Shown: one piece after another, positions 16,540-25,002 of the stretch
Layout: the number at the start of each line of letters is the position of its first letter
How positions within the stretch are numbered: the stretch's first letter is position 1
Origin: Rhodobacteraceae bacterium S2214
GTDB lineage: Bacteria > Pseudomonadota > Alphaproteobacteria > Rhodobacterales > Rhodobacteraceae
Direction: 5' to 3'
DNA: 64,000 nt
Assembly: GCA_025141675.1 (NCBI GenBank)
Contig: CP081161.1
Coordinates: 1,710,001-1,774,000, forward strand
Notes under the pieces: generated by a model
Seen by the model: only the letters and a program-made list of their open reading frames with translations
The model's database searches: none
Told to the model about the DNA's origin: nothing
Made by a program: the position numbers and the translations under genes

Positions 16540-19242
16540 ATGTCGTTTAACCTGCTTGTCTTTGTGTCGCTTGCCTACGTCGCGTTCTTGTTTTTGGTTG
16601 CATTTTGGGCCGAACGGCGGGCGCGCACGACCTTAGCATCATGGCTTCGTGGTCCGTTTGTATACACGCTATCGTTGTCGATTTATTGCACGGCTTGGAC
16701 GTTTTACGGGGCGGTTGGTTATGCGGCCCGATCGGGGTTGGAATACGTCACAATCTACCTTGGCCCCACGCTGGTCATGATTGGATGGTGGTGGATTTTG
16801 CGCCGTCTTGTCCGGATTGGGCGCACGCAGCGGATCACGTCGATTGCAGATTTGATTTCCAGCCGGTTCGGGAAATCCGGTTGGCTGGGCGCGATTGTGA
16901 CCGTCATGGCCGTGGTGGCCGCGACGCCTTACATTGCATTGCAGCTCAAATCCGTGACCCAATCGTTTTCCGCATTTGTGCCGGTCAGTGGTGGGATTTG
17001 GGAACAGGCCGATTTGAATACAACAGCGCTGTGGGTTGCTGTTGGGCTGGCTATCTTTACGGTCCTGTTCGGGACGCGCAGTCTGGATGCGAACGAACGG
17101 CACAGCGGGATCGTGATTGCGATTGCGGTTGAAGCCGTCGTGAAACTGGTGGCCTTGGTCGCCGTTGGGGTCTTTGTGATCTGGGGGCTTGCGGGTGGTC
17201 CTGCTGCGGTGTTGGACCAGATTGATGCATCAAAAATTGCGCAGTTTGAACCGCAAGGAGGCCGTTGGGTCGCGATTATTTTCCTGTCTGCGGCCGCGTT
17301 CATTTGTTTGCCGCGCATGTTCCAGGTGTTGGTTGTTGAACACCCAGACGAGCGGAACCTGCACATGGCCAGTTGGGCTTTCCCGATTTACCTGATGCTG
17401 ATGTCGCTGTTTGTGCTGCCGATCGCAGTCGTCGGCCTACGATTGATGCCGGAAGGGGCGAATCCCGATCTGTTCGTGCTGACACTGCCGTTATCGCAGG
17501 GGGAAAACGGGCTGGCGATGCTCGCGTTCTTGGGCGGTTTTTCGTCGGCCACGTCGATGGTGATCGTCTCTACGATTGCTTTGGCCACGATGGTGTCGAA
17601 CCATATTATCGTACCATTATGGCTCAGCAGTCGTCCGCAAGGCGCGCTCGTCTCTGGCGATATTCGCAACGTCAACGTTTTGGCGCGCAGGCTATCCATC
17701 GCGAGCATCTTGGCGCTAGGTTACCTTTACTTCCGTATCTCTGCGGGCGGGGCTGCGCTGGCAGCGATTGGTTTGGTGTCGTTCAGCGGCGCGGTTCAGG
17801 TTTTGCCGGCGCTGCTGGGGGCCATCTTTTGGCGGGGTGCGACGCGCGTTGGGGCTGCACTCGGCCTCGTGACTGGTTTCGTCGTTTGGCTGTGGACGCT
17901 GTATATTCCGAGTTTCGGCGCGGACGCCTTTATTTCCGAGACCGTTCTTGCGAACGGGCCGATGGGGATGTGGTGGCTGCGGCCACATGCGCTGTTTGGT
18001 CTTGAAGGCATGGATGACCTTGTTCATGGCTTGATGTGGTCGCTCGTTCTGAATGCATTGGCCTTTTTTATTGGGTCCGTCTTCAGTTTTCCAACGCCGT
18101 TAGAACGCTTGCAGGGCGCGCAATTTGTCAACGTGTTCGAGATGTCGGCGGGTACAACGTCTTGGACAAACAGCGGTGCGCGTGCGGATGATCTGCTGAT
18201 CATGGCGCAACGCATTTTGGGCGGGGCAGAGGCGCAACGCTTGTTTCAGAAATCGGCGGAAGAGCAGGGAAAAGAGGGCTATTTGCCTGACGTCACCCCC
18301 GATTTTGTTGTGCGCCTTGAACGCGAACTGGCTGGGTCTGTCGGGGCGGCAACAGCCCATGCGATGGTCGGTCAGTTAACGGAAGGGGCTGCGATTTCGG
18401 TCGAAGACTTGATCGCTGTGGCGGATGAAGCCGCGCAAATCCTAGAGTATTCAAACGAGCTTGAGGCGAAGTCGGCCGAACAAGAACGCACGGCGCGTGC
18501 TTTGCGCGATGCAAACACAAAGCTGACGGCGATTTCGATCCAGAAGGATGCGTTCCTTAGTCAGATTTCGCACGAGTTACGCACGCCGATGACGTCGATC
18601 AGATCGTTCTCGGAAATCTTACGCGATATGGATATGTCGCCTGAAGATCACGGGAAATATGCGGGCATTATTCACGATGAAGCCTTACGGCTCACGCGTT
18701 TGCTGGATGATCTGCTGGACTTGTCGGTGTTGGAAAACGGGCAGGTGACGCTACACATTCATACTGGGCAGTTGTCTGATTTGCTTGATCGGGCCATCGG
18801 GGCATCTGGCGTACAAGAACGTGGTTTGCAGATTTTGCGGAACCGCAGCCGCGAAGACGTGACCCTGACCACTGATCTGGATCGGCTTGTGCAGGTGTTT
18901 GTGAATGTGATCGCAAATGCGCAGAAGTATTGCACCGTTGATCGTCCAATTCTTAACGTCAAGGTGCGGGTCGTTGATGGACGGGATGTCATTGATTTTA
19001 TTGATAATGGCGATGGGATCAGTATCGAAAATCAAACGATGATCTTTGAAAAATTCGCAAGGATCGAAGACGAAGGTAAAGCAGGCGGCGCGGGGCTAGG
19101 TCTTGCGATTTGTCGCGAAATCCTTGGTCGGCTTGGCGGTGAAATCAGTTATTTGCCGGGGCAGAAGGGGGCTGCTTTCCGCGTGACGTTGCCCAAGCAT
19201 GATGCAAGTGCAAAAGGCGCTGATCTGTTAGCGTCTCAGTAA
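16540..19242 (+). CDS. Sodium/solute symporter-histidine kinase fusion (CbrA-like)
   Basis: A 900-residue inner-membrane sensor. Residues about 1-510 form an SLC5/SSS-type transporter with around 13 hydrophobic segments, including SLSIYCTAWTFYGAVGYAAR. A linker leads to a HisKA dimerisation domain with phosphoacceptor His678 (SQISHELRTP), then a HATPase domain with N box (NVIANAQKY), G1 (DFIDNGDGI) and G2 (GGAGLGLAICREI). CbrA-type proteins couple transporter conformation to kinase output. No PAS domain is obvious. It is preceded by its likely receiver and followed by a FliM-like gene. Confidence 0.93.
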   Translation: MSFNLLVFVSLAYVAFLFLVAFWAERRARTTLASWLRGPFVYTLSLSIYCTAWTFYGAVGYAARSGLEYVTIYLGPTLVMIGWWWILRRLVRIGRTQRITSIADLISSRFGKSGWLGAIVTVMAVVAATPYIALQLKSVTQSFSAFVPVSGGIWEQADLNTTALWVAVGLAIFTVLFGTRSLDANERHSGIVIAIAVEAVVKLVALVAVGVFVIWGLAGGPAAVLDQIDASKIAQFEPQGGRWVAIIFLSAAAFICLPRMFQVLVVEHPDERNLHMASWAFPIYLMLMSLFVLPIAVVGLRLMPEGANPDLFVLTLPLSQGENGLAMLAFLGGFSSATSMVIVSTIALATMVSNHIIVPLWLSSRPQGALVSGDIRNVNVLARRLSIASILALGYLYFRISAGGAALAAIGLVSFSGAVQVLPALLGAIFWRGATRVGAALGLVTGFVVWLWTLYIPSFGADAFISETVLANGPMGMWWLRPHALFGLEGMDDLVHGLMWSLVLNALAFFIGSVFSFPTPLERLQGAQFVNVFEMSAGTTSWTNSGARADDLLIMAQRILGGAEAQRLFQKSAEEQGKEGYLPDVTPDFVVRLERELAGSVGAATAHAMVGQLTEGAAISVEDLIAVADEAAQILEYSNELEAKSAEQERTARALRDANTKLTAISIQKDAFLSQISHELRTPMTSIRSFSEILRDMDMSPEDHGKYAGIIHDEALRLTRLLDDLLDLSVLENGQVTLHIHTGQLSDLLDRAIGASGVQERGLQILRNRSREDVTLTTDLDRLVQVFVNVIANAQKYCTVDRPILNVKVRVVDGRDVIDFIDNGDGISIENQTMIFEKFARIEDEGKAGGAGLGLAICREILGRLGGEISYLPGQKGAAFRVTLPKHDASAKGADLLASQ

Positions 19243-19323
19243 GAATTTTCGGTGTATTTTTAATGATATGAGGTTGGCTTGCATTCTGCGGGTGGACGAT
19301 TCGACGAGTCTGGTTTGGGGTCT

Positions 19324-20505
19324 ATGACAAGACAGGTTGCACATGATGTCCTGCGCCGTATGGCGTCGCCGCCCCCCCCGGCACCAGAAGATGTGCCCAT
19401 TACGTCGTCGCGCGCGATCCGGTTAGCGATTACGCGGGCGGCGGACAAAACACACGACTTTGTGGTCAGTGTCAGCTCCCTGCGCGAAGAAGTCTTGTCG
19501 CTGGATCAACTGCTTGCAGCGTTAGAACCGGAACTGATGTTAATTGGCATGACCGCGGGTGGCGCGGTGACCGGTCTGGCCGCCCTCGATCTGAATATGC
19601 GGACCGCCCTTCTAGAGGTGCAGACGGTCGGAATGGTTTTGCCGGATGTCCCCGAAGATCGACCGCCGACCGGAACCGATGCGCAAATGGCGCAGCCGCT
19701 GATCGCGGCGTTTCTTCATCACCTGCAGGATACGGCTGAACGCACGCCGCTGGACGGGTGGGGATCGGGTTTCGATGCGGGCGACAAAATCAATTCGACG
19801 CGGGCGGCGGGATTGATCCTTGATGACGGGAAATACCGACTGATCCGTTTGTCGCTCGATCTAGGTGTTGGTGATCGTATGGCGGAACTGGCGTTGGCTT
19901 TGCCCTGCCGCGCAGAAACCGTGGGAAAGGTCCTGACACCTGAGGTCACGGGCGATTGGGATGAACGTTTCCGAAAGGTGGTCGACGGGTCACCCGCCCG
20001 ATTGGATGCGGAACTGCACCGTTTCAAATTGCCACTTCATCAGGCGGAAAATTTGGTTGTTGGGCAGGTCCTGCCGCTGACAGGGTGCACCGTGTCATCT
20101 GTCAAGATCCTGGCGCGCGATGGGCGTAAGGTAGCGACGGCCAGATTAGGTCAATCTGCGGGGATGCGCGCCGTTCGGATCGAAGTCCCACCGCAGGTCG
20201 CGCTGTCCGATATGAACCAGTTGGGCAAAAGCGATATGTCAAGCTTGGCTGATCTCCCCGAGACGGGGGCCGCATTTGATATCGATGGTGCGGCCAGCAT
20301 GATGGATATTGATAACGCAGCCAATGACGATGACGGGGGGCTGGATATGCCGATGGCCGCCCCGATGGATATGCCGGAAGCTGACGACATGGCCGTCGCT
20401 GCTGCCCCTTTATCTTGGGATGACGAAGATCTGGAAGCAGATCCCGTCGCGCCTGCGAAACTGAGTTGGGAAGACGAAGGGTTAGAAAACCCGACTGAAG
20501 ACTAA
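19324..20505 (+). CDS. FliM/FliN-family (SpoA domain) protein outside a flagellar cluster
   Basis: A 393-residue protein. The middle (about 55-230) resembles the FliM CheC-like core, and residues about 230-320 form a SpoA (FliN/FliM C-terminal) domain (RFKLPLHQAENLVVGQVLPL). The tail is long, acidic and repetitive, with PMAAPMDMPEADD and two copies of LSW-D/E-DE. The CheY-binding N-terminal motif of FliM (EIDALL-like) is absent. The start at 19324 gives MTRQVAHDVL. It lies 81 bp after the symporter-kinase. It may be a motor-switch subunit or a signalling paralogue. Confidence 0.75.
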   Translation: MTRQVAHDVLRRMASPPPPAPEDVPITSSRAIRLAITRAADKTHDFVVSVSSLREEVLSLDQLLAALEPELMLIGMTAGGAVTGLAALDLNMRTALLEVQTVGMVLPDVPEDRPPTGTDAQMAQPLIAAFLHHLQDTAERTPLDGWGSGFDAGDKINSTRAAGLILDDGKYRLIRLSLDLGVGDRMAELALALPCRAETVGKVLTPEVTGDWDERFRKVVDGSPARLDAELHRFKLPLHQAENLVVGQVLPLTGCTVSSVKILARDGRKVATARLGQSAGMRAVRIEVPPQVALSDMNQLGKSDMSSLADLPETGAAFDIDGAASMMDIDNAANDDDGGLDMPMAAPMDMPEADDMAVAAAPLSWDDEDLEADPVAPAKLSWEDEGLENPTED

Positions 20506-20506
20506 A

Positions 20507-20938
20507 TCAGGACTTTTGCGCCGCGATCATTTCTAGCTGCGGGTGCAATCCGCGTAGATCGTAGCCTGCTTTACCAGTGGCTTCGATAATGTCGTCGCTG
20601 GCCATATCACCCGCTAGGCCCAGTGACCAAGCAATGGATGACCGTGTGCCGGACGCGCAGTAAGCCAGAACTGGCCCGCCAGCCGCATCAATCGCGGCGC
20701 GATGTGCTGCCACATTTTCTGCGTTCATGGTTTGATGGGTCAGCGGCAGAACGGTGAACCCAAGACCTACGGCTTTTGCTGCGGCCTCAATAGCTGCTGC
20801 CTGACAATCTGGTGTGATTTCCATGTCGGGCCGGTTGCAAATGATTGCCTTAAATCCGGCGTCTGCGATGGCTGCACAATCGTCAGGCGCGATTTGCGGG
20901 CTGACAGCGTAGGTCGGTGTGATCTGACGAATATCCAT
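20507..20938 (-). CDS. TIGR01244/DUF442 sulfurtransferase-phosphatase-like protein
   Basis: A 143-residue protein of the beta-lactamase-hydrolase-like phosphatase family (DUF442). The early motif is VSPQIAPDD, then ICNRPDMEI, and the cysteine loop is YCASGTRSS (CxxGxRS), matching the rhodanese/dual-specificity-phosphatase loop. The family has been linked to sulfide handling (Blh) and to generic phosphatase activity. Its stop lies 1 bp from the stop of the convergent FliM-like gene. Confidence 0.88.
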   Translation of the reverse strand: MDIRQITPTYAVSPQIAPDDCAAIADAGFKAIICNRPDMEITPDCQAAAIEAAAKAVGLGFTVLPLTHQTMNAENVAAHRAAIDAAGGPVLAYCASGTRSSIAWSLGLAGDMASDDIIEATGKAGYDLRGLHPQLEMIAAQKS

Positions 20939-20997
20939 GCGCGTCTTTTAGAAGGCCTGACTGCGAAGGTCTAGTCGCAAGAGGGTCCAATCGTGCG

Positions 20998-21213
20998 TTA
21001 CCCCAGCAACACGCCCATGACGACCATCATCAGGCCTAAGATCGAAAACAGCAGGGACCCGATATTGATCGGCAAGATGCTGGTGAGCTTGAGCCGCAGC
21101 GCGTCATCGTCCAAACCCGCTTTGCGGGCCGCGTTTACGGCGACGATGCTATAGACGATGCCGACCAGCCCAATCATCGAGATCGCAGCGCCGATCCATA
21201 CCAACCATTCCAT
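20998..21213 (-). CDS. Small two-TM membrane protein
   Basis: A 71-residue protein with two hydrophobic segments (about 4-27 and 49-70) joined by a charged loop (ARKAGLDDDALRLKLTS). It starts MEWLVWIG and has no recognised catalytic motif. The composition and length fit the small, uncharacterised inner-membrane proteins common in Rhodobacterales. It lies 59 bp upstream of the sulfurtransferase-like gene on the same strand. Confidence 0.75.
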   Translation of the reverse strand: MEWLVWIGAAISMIGLVGIVYSIVAVNAARKAGLDDDALRLKLTSILPINIGSLLFSILGLMMVVMGVLLG

Positions 21214-21342
21214 CGTATTCCCCTTTGTTTGACCGGGGCAGCCCTAACGCTCGCGGCCTGCGCTTGCAAGGGTTGCGATGCGGGGCGCGGGTCGCTAGGG
21301 AAGGGCGATACGCCTTATTTGTGACGCCCAGAGGAGACCATC

Positions 21343-21600
21343 ATGAGCGACGTTATTTCAGATACCGCCAGCACCGTTGCCGGCCAAGAGTTGCGCCAGT
21401 TCATTGAACGTTACGAACGCCTTGAGGCCGAAAAGAAAGACATTGCAGACGGCCAGAAAGAAATCATGGCTGAAGCAAAAGGCCGTGGGTACGACACCAA
21501 GGTGATCCGCAAGCTGATCGCGATCCGCAAACGTGACGCGAACGATCTGGCCGAAGAAGAAGCGGTCATGGAAATGTACATGGCCGCGTTGGGCATGTAA
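21343..21600 (+). CDS. gapR: GapR-family nucleoid-associated protein (DUF2312)
   Basis: An 85-residue protein of the DUF2312 family. Caulobacter GapR is the characterised member: a tetramer that clamps overtwisted AT-rich DNA ahead of polymerases. Family motifs are ELRQFIERYERLEAEKKDI, then EAKGRGYDTKVIRKLIAIRK and the terminal EEEAVMEMYMAALG. Charged helices form the coiled-coil dimer. A strong AGAGGAGA ribosome site precedes the ATG. Confidence 0.95.
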   Translation: MSDVISDTASTVAGQELRQFIERYERLEAEKKDIADGQKEIMAEAKGRGYDTKVIRKLIAIRKRDANDLAEEEAVMEMYMAALGM

Positions 21601-21611
21601 TCCGCTATATG

Positions 21612-22487
21612 TTAGGGCGTGATGAAGTTCACGCCCTGCATTGACCGGATGAAATCGACATCGGCATCATATTGGTCAGACAATTGGTCAACCAATTCGT
21701 GGGTAAATTCCGGCAGGTCGATATCTTCGTCCAGTGCGTCATCCTGCGCATATTTGTCCAAAAACGCGAGAATGATCTTGAGTTCATGCTGTGGCGTGGG
21801 GGGCGGATTGTTTTTCAGATACCCCTTCATCCGCTGCATGCCTTCTTTTTCCATAATCGTGGCCAGCAGGTCGTAAGTTCCGATCAATGGCACACTATTT
21901 GGAACGCCCGCAATTTCGCGCATCAAGCGGCCCCAGATCAGTGGCGTATCTTCGTTGCACCAGACCGATAGCCTGCAATGCGGTGCGACGTATTGGATGC
22001 GTTTGATCACGTCCGACCATCGGACGTCGATCGGTTGCATCCCCCGCATGAAGGTCCCGAGGTCGTCAAATTTCGATTTCGAAAAGTTCTCCGGAATGAA
22101 TGTCGCCGGATTGCGCAAGGCGATGCACAATTCAATATCATCCCCCGGAAACAGCTGAAGCAATCCGCGCACCTTCGGTTCCACCAAAGCATAGAACACG
22201 CCCTTATCAAACACCCGATTGGGGATGCAGATAAAGTTCGAATTCGACAGAACAAGCCGCTCTGTCGGTTCATCATCAAGGATCGCATCGAGCATGATGG
22301 ACCGCGTTTCTGGCGCGGGCGTCGCCCCGTCCAATCCTTGGATGGTTTCGCGGATAAGCCGTCTGTATTTGCTCGGACCCGGCACCTTGACCCCATCTTG
22401 GGACAGGACATCGACATTGCGTAGCAACGATTTAAGCAGACGATCCTCGTCCGTGCAGTTTGCACCGATGTGATATACGATTTCCAT
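21612..22487 (-). CDS. Conserved protein with sulfotransferase-like N-terminus, P-loop degenerate
   Basis: A 291-residue protein starting MEIVYHIGANCTDEDRLLKS; an upstream in-frame ATG at 22523 adds 12 residues with no apparent family match. The layout hydrophobic-HIG-xxx-T-xx-LLxxN followed by a Gly-Val-x-Val-Pro segment resembles sulfotransferase-like proteins, whose phosphosulfate loop reads HIGxxKTGTT. Here that loop is GANCTDED, so PAPS binding is doubtful. A later ALRNPATFI is like the RxP segment of that fold. Function unknown. It converges on gapR. Confidence 0.65.
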   Translation of the reverse strand: MEIVYHIGANCTDEDRLLKSLLRNVDVLSQDGVKVPGPSKYRRLIRETIQGLDGATPAPETRSIMLDAILDDEPTERLVLSNSNFICIPNRVFDKGVFYALVEPKVRGLLQLFPGDDIELCIALRNPATFIPENFSKSKFDDLGTFMRGMQPIDVRWSDVIKRIQYVAPHCRLSVWCNEDTPLIWGRLMREIAGVPNSVPLIGTYDLLATIMEKEGMQRMKGYLKNNPPPTPQHELKIILAFLDKYAQDDALDEDIDLPEFTHELVDQLSDQYDADVDFIRSMQGVNFITP

Positions 22488-22569
22488 GTGATCCGGGCCT
22501 TTGGTATTGCGTCCGTTTATCATAGTCCAATTTCTGGACAGTTAAACTGCTTTCAGCTATCGGCTTTTT

Positions 22570-24240
22570 ATGTCTGAGCAAATCCGTCAGTTATTGCCGC
22601 TGAAGGCAAATCGTCGTGGGATCGATCGCTGGTCGATGGGTGCCCTTATCATCGCCGTCTTGGTTGTTTTGCCGATTGCAGCCGTTGTCTGGTTTGCTTT
22701 GACGCCGACCGATAACATCTGGCCGCATCTGATATCGACGACATTCCCGCGATATCTGCGCAATACAGTCATCTTAATGCTCAGCGTCGGTGCGTTGACT
22801 GCCGTTGTTGGTACAATCACCGCATGGGTCGTGGCGATGTACCGCTTTCCTGGGCGGTCGTGGTTGCAATGGGCGTTGCTGATGCCCTTGGCCGTTCCGG
22901 CCTATGTTGGTGCCTACGCCTTGGTCGATTTCTTGGAGTACGCGGGACCCGTTCAATCCGCGTTACGTGACACGATGGGGTGGGAAAACGCGGCGGATTA
23001 CGCCTTTCCAGCGATCCGCACGCGATCGTCTGCGGTCATCGTTCTATCGGCATCGCTATATCCCTATGTCTACTTGCTGGCGCGCGCCGCATTTCGCGAA
23101 CAATCGGGGGCAGGGTTCGAAGTTGCCCGCGCCCTGGGCGTCGGTCCTTTTGGGCGGTTTTTCCGCGTGGGTCTTCCGCTTGCCCGTCCGGCCATTGCCG
23201 CAGGCGTTGCTGTTGTCATGATGGAAACCGTCAATGATTTCGGCACCGTGGATTATTTTGCCGTGCAAACTCTGACGACTGGGATTTTTACGGTTTGGCT
23301 GCAAGGCGGGAACCTAGGCGGTGCGGCGCAACTGGCGACCTGTGTGCTGGGGATGATCGTGGTTCTTGTGGCGCTTGAAAAGTTAAGCCGCCGTCGCAGT
23401 AAATTCTTCGCCTCGGCCCGTGGTCAGAGGCCAGTGTCATTGACGCAGCTTTCAGGCGGGCAGGGGGTGTTCGCGTTTTTGGTGTGTCTGTTGCCGATCT
23501 TGATCGGGTTCGTGTTGCCTGTGTCCGTTTTGACGTCTCACGCGTTGGATGCCGGACAATGGGTGGCACCGGGATTGCGCAAAGCGTTGCTGCATACTGT
23601 CACCGTCGCAGGCATGGCCGCGATCCTGACAGTTTTGGGTGGTCTGTTCATGGTGTACGGGGTCCGTCTATCGCGGCGAAGACTGCCACGGTTGCTGATG
23701 CCAGTGACGGCGATTGGCTACGCGGCACCGGGCGCCGTGCTGGGTTTGGGCATTTTGGTGCCACTGGCGGCGTTGGATAACCGTTTCGCGGACGCGGTGC
23801 TGGCGTTGACGGGACGAGATCCGGGGCTGTTGGTGACCGGAACAGCCGGCGTTTTGGTCATTGCTTACGTTGTGCGATTCTTCGCGATCGCGCAGGGAAC
23901 AGCTGACGCAGCGTTCGGTCGGGTGTCACCGAGCCTACCGATGGCTGCACGGTCGCTTGGACAGTCATCAGGCGGCGTTTTGAAACGTATTTATTTGCCC
24001 TTGATGCGGGCCTCTGTCGGGTCAGCTTTGCTGCTGGTTTTCGTGGACGCGGTGAAGGAACTACCGGCAACTTTGCTTTTAAGACCCTTTAGTTACGACA
24101 CTTTGGCGACCCGCGTCCATGCGAAGGCATCGCTCGAGAATATCAGTGAAGCCGCACCCGCAGCGCTGATGATTACGTGCGTCGGATTGCTTGCAGTCAT
24201 TTTTCTTGCGAAAGCGCAAAAAGAGGGGTTGCGGAGGTGA
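22570..24240 (+). CDS. Iron(III)-type ABC transporter permease (FbpB/AfuB family)
   Basis: A 556-residue inner-membrane protein made of two homologous permease halves of about six TM helices each. EAA-type loops are ARALGVGPFGRFFRVGLPLARPA in the first half and ARSLGQSSGGVLKRIYLPLM in the second. This fused layout is typical of ferric-iron permeases (FbpB, AfuB, SfuB) and of ThiP. No binding-protein or ATPase partner is adjacent. GDGxxDEL-like membrane motifs are not decisive for substrate, so thiamine cannot be excluded. Confidence 0.87.
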   Translation: MSEQIRQLLPLKANRRGIDRWSMGALIIAVLVVLPIAAVVWFALTPTDNIWPHLISTTFPRYLRNTVILMLSVGALTAVVGTITAWVVAMYRFPGRSWLQWALLMPLAVPAYVGAYALVDFLEYAGPVQSALRDTMGWENAADYAFPAIRTRSSAVIVLSASLYPYVYLLARAAFREQSGAGFEVARALGVGPFGRFFRVGLPLARPAIAAGVAVVMMETVNDFGTVDYFAVQTLTTGIFTVWLQGGNLGGAAQLATCVLGMIVVLVALEKLSRRRSKFFASARGQRPVSLTQLSGGQGVFAFLVCLLPILIGFVLPVSVLTSHALDAGQWVAPGLRKALLHTVTVAGMAAILTVLGGLFMVYGVRLSRRRLPRLLMPVTAIGYAAPGAVLGLGILVPLAALDNRFADAVLALTGRDPGLLVTGTAGVLVIAYVVRFFAIAQGTADAAFGRVSPSLPMAARSLGQSSGGVLKRIYLPLMRASVGSALLLVFVDAVKELPATLLLRPFSYDTLATRVHAKASLENISEAAPAALMITCVGLLAVIFLAKAQKEGLRR

Positions 24241-24267
24241 GAATCCTTTTCTAAAAGCAGCCGCAGT

Positions 24268-24343
24268 GCCCCTATAGCTCAGCTGGTAGAGCAACTGATT
24301 TGTAATCAGTAGGTCCGCGGTTCGAGTCCGTGTGGGGGCACCA
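24268..24343 (+). tRNA. tRNA-Thr (anticodon TGT)
   Basis: A 76-nt gene folding into a full cloverleaf: a 7-bp acceptor stem (GCCCCTA with TGGGGGC), D arm GCTC...GAGC, anticodon stem ACTGA/TCAGT around TTTGTAA, variable loop AGGTC and T arm CGCGG-TTCGAGT-CCGTG. The CCA end is encoded. The anticodon TGT reads ACA and related threonine codons. Confidence 0.97.
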
Positions 24344-24761
24344 TTTCATCATCCAGTTTTATCCAATGACATCCAATTAGGCCTTATCTATAAGGGTCTT
24401 AGGATATCTCGTTGTCCGATGCCGTCCAGCGGTGTTTGATACGATACGGCCAGTCTGTGGGTGCGATTGGGGGTATCCCGAGTCGGGAAAGTGATGCCTG
24501 CAGCGCCAATGTCTATGAAAATAGTGAAAACGGAATCGCATTTCCTGAAAGCTTTCATCTGGCTTGGCATGCGATAGCCACGGGGGCAATCTTATGCATT
24601 AAAAGTTTGGTGCGGTGGGTTGGCCATTTATTTCCCAATTCGATTTCGTGTTTGGTGTGTCAGTCTGTCGTTCGTGAAAACGAGACTTACCGCCTCGGCT
24701 CAAAATCACCAAAATAACCTCTTGCCTGTTGTCACGGAAAACGTGAAAGTGCCCGCACTTG
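24344..24761. other. 418-bp gene-free region with TCCA repeats next to the tRNA
   Basis: No convincing gene is present. The first 90 bp hold TCCA at 24352, 24362, 24372 and 24425, plus TCCG at 24415. This pattern recalls arm-type sites near tRNA-targeting integrases. A 60-codon minus-strand frame at 24388-24570 has no recognisable domain. The 3' part should contain the promoter of the gcv operon, but no clear -35/-10 pair was identified. Confidence 0.4.
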
Positions 24762-24915
24762 ACGTCGGGAGAACCAGCAAAGTTGGTGCCGAAGGAGCAA
24801 CCGCCCCGGAAACTCTCAGGCAAACGGACCGACGTTGAGACGAATACTCTGGAGAGAGGCACGCAATGTGCCCGCCGAAGGGATAGCAATCTCAGGCACA
24901 CGGACAGAGGGGGCA
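24762..24915 (+). promoter_or_regulatory. Tandem glycine riboswitch upstream of gcvT
   Basis: Two consecutive glycine aptamers are recognisable. Aptamer 1 (24762-24835) is closed by ACGTCGG/CCGACGT and contains GGGAGAA, GCCGAAGGAGCAA and CTCTCAGGCAAACGGAC. Aptamer 2 (about 24840-24915) contains CTCTGGAGAGAGGC, GCCGAAGGGATAGCAA and CTCAGGCACACGGACAGAG. A strong stem (24921-24943, CGAAAGC/GCTTTCG core) follows and may belong to the expression platform. gcvT starts at 25003. Glycine-activated expression of the cleavage system is the usual output. Confidence 0.97.
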
Positions 24916-25002
24916 TCACAGGCGAAAGCAGTGCTTTCGTGCCAGAGTGGTGCCGTGCGATATCAGCATATCGAGATGGCCGTTATTAATAAGAGGCTTA
25001 CG

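Noticed and set aside
21613..21637. Inverted repeat AGGGCGTGA/TCACGCCCT as terminator for gapR
   Set aside because: It lies inside the 3' coding end of the convergent gene and lacks a T tract; possible but not well enough supported.
24388..24570. 60-codon minus-strand frame near the tRNA, considered as an integrase remnant
   Set aside because: No integrase catalytic residues or similarity could be recognised; only the TCCA repeats support an integration history.
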